Shown in pieces: positions 62,093 to 64,000 of a stretch of 64,000 nucleotides of DNA (position 1 is its first letter; each line of letters opens with the position of its first letter). Source of the stretch: Blastocatellia bacterium (GTDB lineage: Bacteria > Acidobacteriota > Blastocatellia > Pyrinomonadales > Pyrinomonadaceae). The position numbers and the translations under genes are program-made. The notes under the pieces are model-generated. The model saw only the letters and a list, made by a program, of their open reading frames with translations. It did no database searches and was not told the DNA's origin. Where the stretch lies: contig JAEUQK010000018.1 in NCBI GenBank assembly GCA_016789265.1, positions 235,543-299,542 on the forward strand, read 5' to 3'.

Positions 62093-63520
62093 ATGAAAGA
62101 TCTCTTTTCAGCCCTGCTTTTCCTGATCACGCTGTTTGCAACGGCGGGATTTGCACAGGATTTCCTGCCGGAGCTGGTCAAGCGGATAAAGCCTTCGGCC
62201 GTCGCGATCGAGACTTTCGACAGCCGCGGCAACTCTGTGTCGCGTGGAAGCGGTTTTTTTGTAGCGGTGGACCGCGTCATCACGAACCGGCACGTCATCG
62301 AACGCTCGAGCCGGGTCGAGATCCATCTTCTTGACGGGAAGAAATTCGTCGCGAAGGGCGTGTTGGCCGTCGATGGCGAAGGCGATCTGGCTTTGCTTCA
62401 AGTAGATGTGCCTAAAGGCCTTGCGATCCCGCTGCCGATCGTAAGAAATGTACCGCAGGAAGGCGAGTCGATCGTCGTTATTGGCAATCCGTTCGGTCTT
62501 GAAGGCTCCGTATCTGACGGTATCGTGTCGGCCGTTCGCGAAATATCGGGATACGGTAAGATCATACAGATCACGGCACCGATCAGTCCCGGTTCGTCAG
62601 GTTCGCCGGTTGTCAATATGGGCGGACAGGTGATCGGCGTAGCGACGCTGCAGGCTGCCGAGGGCCAGAGCCTGAACTTTGCCGTTCCGGCAGAACGCAT
62701 CTCGCAGTTAAAGGTGAACGAACTTCAGACAGTTTCTTCGCTGACTGCGGAAACCCAGAAAAACAAACGCTCGACCGCCGAACGATATTATTCTCAGGGC
62801 GTTGCGCAGCTTGCACAGGACGACTTCGCCAAGGCGCTTCCGTTTTTCGAACGTGCGACGGAACTGGATGCCAACTATGCCGAGGCATGGTATCAGGCGG
62901 GCTTTTGTTACGGCGCATTGGGACGCCATCAGGACGCATTGAAGGCATCGAAACAGGCCGCCAAGCTGCGGCCGGATTGGCCGGAAACTTACGCGAACAT
63001 CGGAGCGTCGAGTTACGCTCTCGGGCAATATAAGGAAGCGGCCGATGCATATAAGTCCGCGATCCGGCTCGACGACGACAACCCGGAAACACAATATGCC
63101 TATGGGCTAACGCTGAACAAACTGAATAAACCCGACGAAGAAATACTTGCGTATCGCCGCGTCATTTCAGTAAAGCCGGATCACGCAAATGCTCTCGACA
63201 AGCTTGGCCAGGCTTATTTTAAGAAAAAACGTTGGAACGAGGCCGCCGCCACGTTTGGCCAGCTTCAGATCTACAAGCCAGATTCCCGTACCTTCAATTC
63301 GCTTGGAGAGAGCCTGCTGGAACTCGACAAATTCGACGAAGCGCTGGCCGCGTTCAATAACGCGCTAGGTTACGACGCCGATTTCGATCAGGCGCGATAC
63401 AACCTCGGGCGCACCTACATTAAACTCAAGAACCCGGAAATGGCTCAGGTCCAATACGAAATACTCCGCAATTCGAAAAGCGATTGGGCCGACCGGCTGC
63501 TTGTTCTGATCAATCCTTAG
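62093..63520 (+). CDS. HtrA-like serine protease fused to TPR repeats
   Basis: A 475-residue exported protein. The signal peptide (FSALLFLITLFATAGFAQ) precedes a trypsin-like domain with His in VITNRHVIER, Asp in DGEGDLALLQ and Ser in ISPGSSGSPVV, so it should be active. The usual PDZ domains of HtrA/DegP are absent. From residue ~225 come about seven TPR units (AERYYSQGVAQLAQDDFAKA, then YAEAWYQAGFCYGALGRHQD and so on), which bind peptides or proteins. The combination suggests a periplasmic or envelope protease that is directed to partners by its TPRs. Confidence 0.88.
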   Translation: MKDLFSALLFLITLFATAGFAQDFLPELVKRIKPSAVAIETFDSRGNSVSRGSGFFVAVDRVITNRHVIERSSRVEIHLLDGKKFVAKGVLAVDGEGDLALLQVDVPKGLAIPLPIVRNVPQEGESIVVIGNPFGLEGSVSDGIVSAVREISGYGKIIQITAPISPGSSGSPVVNMGGQVIGVATLQAAEGQSLNFAVPAERISQLKVNELQTVSSLTAETQKNKRSTAERYYSQGVAQLAQDDFAKALPFFERATELDANYAEAWYQAGFCYGALGRHQDALKASKQAAKLRPDWPETYANIGASSYALGQYKEAADAYKSAIRLDDDNPETQYAYGLTLNKLNKPDEEILAYRRVISVKPDHANALDKLGQAYFKKKRWNEAAATFGQLQIYKPDSRTFNSLGESLLELDKFDEALAAFNNALGYDADFDQARYNLGRTYIKLKNPEMAQVQYEILRNSKSDWADRLLVLINP

Positions 63521-63564
63521 TTCGAAGACCTTCGTTACTCATTTCCAGAGTCGTCTCACCCAGC

Positions 63565-64000
63565 CTATTCGTGCAGGTCCCTGGTCGAGCTGACCCTTTT
63601 TTGGGCGACTCTTAGATCGAGGGTCGTGCTCTCGGTCACGGTCGGAGTCGATTCGGAGAGCCAAAGCTGAGCAGGAGATTCGGAGAGGTTAGGAGGCTGA
63701 TAACCCTCGGCCGAAGACATCGCTTCGATCTGTCGCTGGTGGCTGCGTTCGGTCAATAACCTGAACGGTGTCGAGATCAATAAAAGCAGAAACCGAAGCG
63801 GCAAAAAGTTCCACATCAGCGTAAAGAGGAGTATGTCAACAAATGTCGTCACGACCGCTTGACCCAGCAGTCTCCATGACCGTGAGACCTTGTTTTCGGC
63901 GGAGCCTGCGGCTGCATTCTTAAAAACCCGGTCGGCGTACCGGGCAATGAAATTATCCATGCCGTTGTCAAACCTTACGAAGAAATCCTCTTCGCGGCCC
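63565..64000 (-). CDS. Membrane protein, C-terminal part (runs off the window)
   Basis: At least 145 residues. The reading frame stays open to base 64000, and the residues before the ATG at 63960 (EEDFFVRFDNG) look coding, so the true start is outside. One or two hydrophobic segments (TTFVDILLFTLMWNFLPLRF, then LLLLIST) and a Ser/Thr-rich tail are visible. No family is recognised. Confidence 0.65.
   Translation of the reverse strand, partial: GREEDFFVRFDNGMDNFIARYADRVFKNAAAGSAENKVSRSWRLLGQAVVTTFVDILLFTLMWNFLPLRFLLLLISTPFRLLTERSHQRQIEAMSSAEGYQPPNLSESPAQLWLSESTPTVTESTTLDLRVAQKRVSSTRDLHE

Overview
The window looks like a chromosomal segment of a Gram-negative, aerobic heterotroph, most likely an Acidobacteriota member near the Blastocatellia. 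This is an inference from gene content (many secreted peptidases, a BACON-domain subtilase, an OPT transporter, heptose-precursor genes, PilZ and pilin-like proteins) and from moderate GC. No rRNA or other marker gene is present to prove it. Nearly all of it is ordinary chromosome; there is no prophage, complete insertion sequence or CRISPR array.

Layout. 1-5.3 kb: the end of queC, then a minus-strand run of a membrane protein, an M16 protease, a GxxExxY gene boxed between 34-bp inverted repeats, and an M14 carboxypeptidase. 5.5-10.6 kb: OPT transporter, pilin-like lipoprotein, PilZ protein, Gfo/Idh/MocA oxidoreductase. 10.7-16.4 kb: a 21-residue small ORF, S9 and M61 peptidases, an NTF2-like protein and a fatty-acid-hydroxylase-type membrane enzyme. 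16.4-19.8 kb: exported amidase, peptidoglycan-binding-like protein, zinc alcohol dehydrogenase. 19.8-31.4 kb: fatty-acid beta-oxidation (fadN-like, thiolase, acyl-CoA dehydrogenase) interleaved with small enzymes. Two identical FadR-type operators sit between the -35 and -10 of the promoters in front of the fadN-like gene and the dehydrogenase gene. 31.4-39.2 kb: a seven-gene branched-chain amino acid operon (ilvB-ilvN-ilvC-cupin-ilvE-ilvA-ilvD) preceded by an Ile/Val/Leu-rich leader peptide and mutually exclusive hairpins, which is a classical attenuator. 39.2-44.7 kb: cupin with an AT-hook-like tail, an AAA+ ATPase / VWA pair enclosing two opposite-strand glycine-zipper genes, and a TrbI-like fragment. 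44.7-47 kb: a compact nucleic-acid set (PolB-like 3'-5' exonuclease, possible HAS-barrel protein, orphan DNA methyltransferase). 47-51 kb: rsmE, an unknown gene and the two separate heptose enzymes (rfaE2, rfaE1). 50.5-56.8 kb: FG-GAP protein, subtilase, tRNA-His, tRNA-Arg, cmk, glycerophosphodiesterase, YjbR-like protein, threonine aldolase. 56.8-64 kb: amidohydrolase, small conserved enzymes, two decayed genes (AraC-type and DUF5655), rpiB, an HtrA-like protease fused to TPRs and an incomplete membrane protein.

The strongest regulatory signals are the ilv attenuator and the paired FadR-type sites: amino acid supply appears to be read by a translating ribosome, and fatty-acid breakdown by a TetR-type repressor encoded elsewhere. 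The oddest structural item is the GxxExxY cassette. Its inverted repeats run into the start codon of the next gene, and its only reading-frame defect is a stop codon exactly at the Glu of the family signature. All family calls rest on recognised motifs and lengths; no database search was run.
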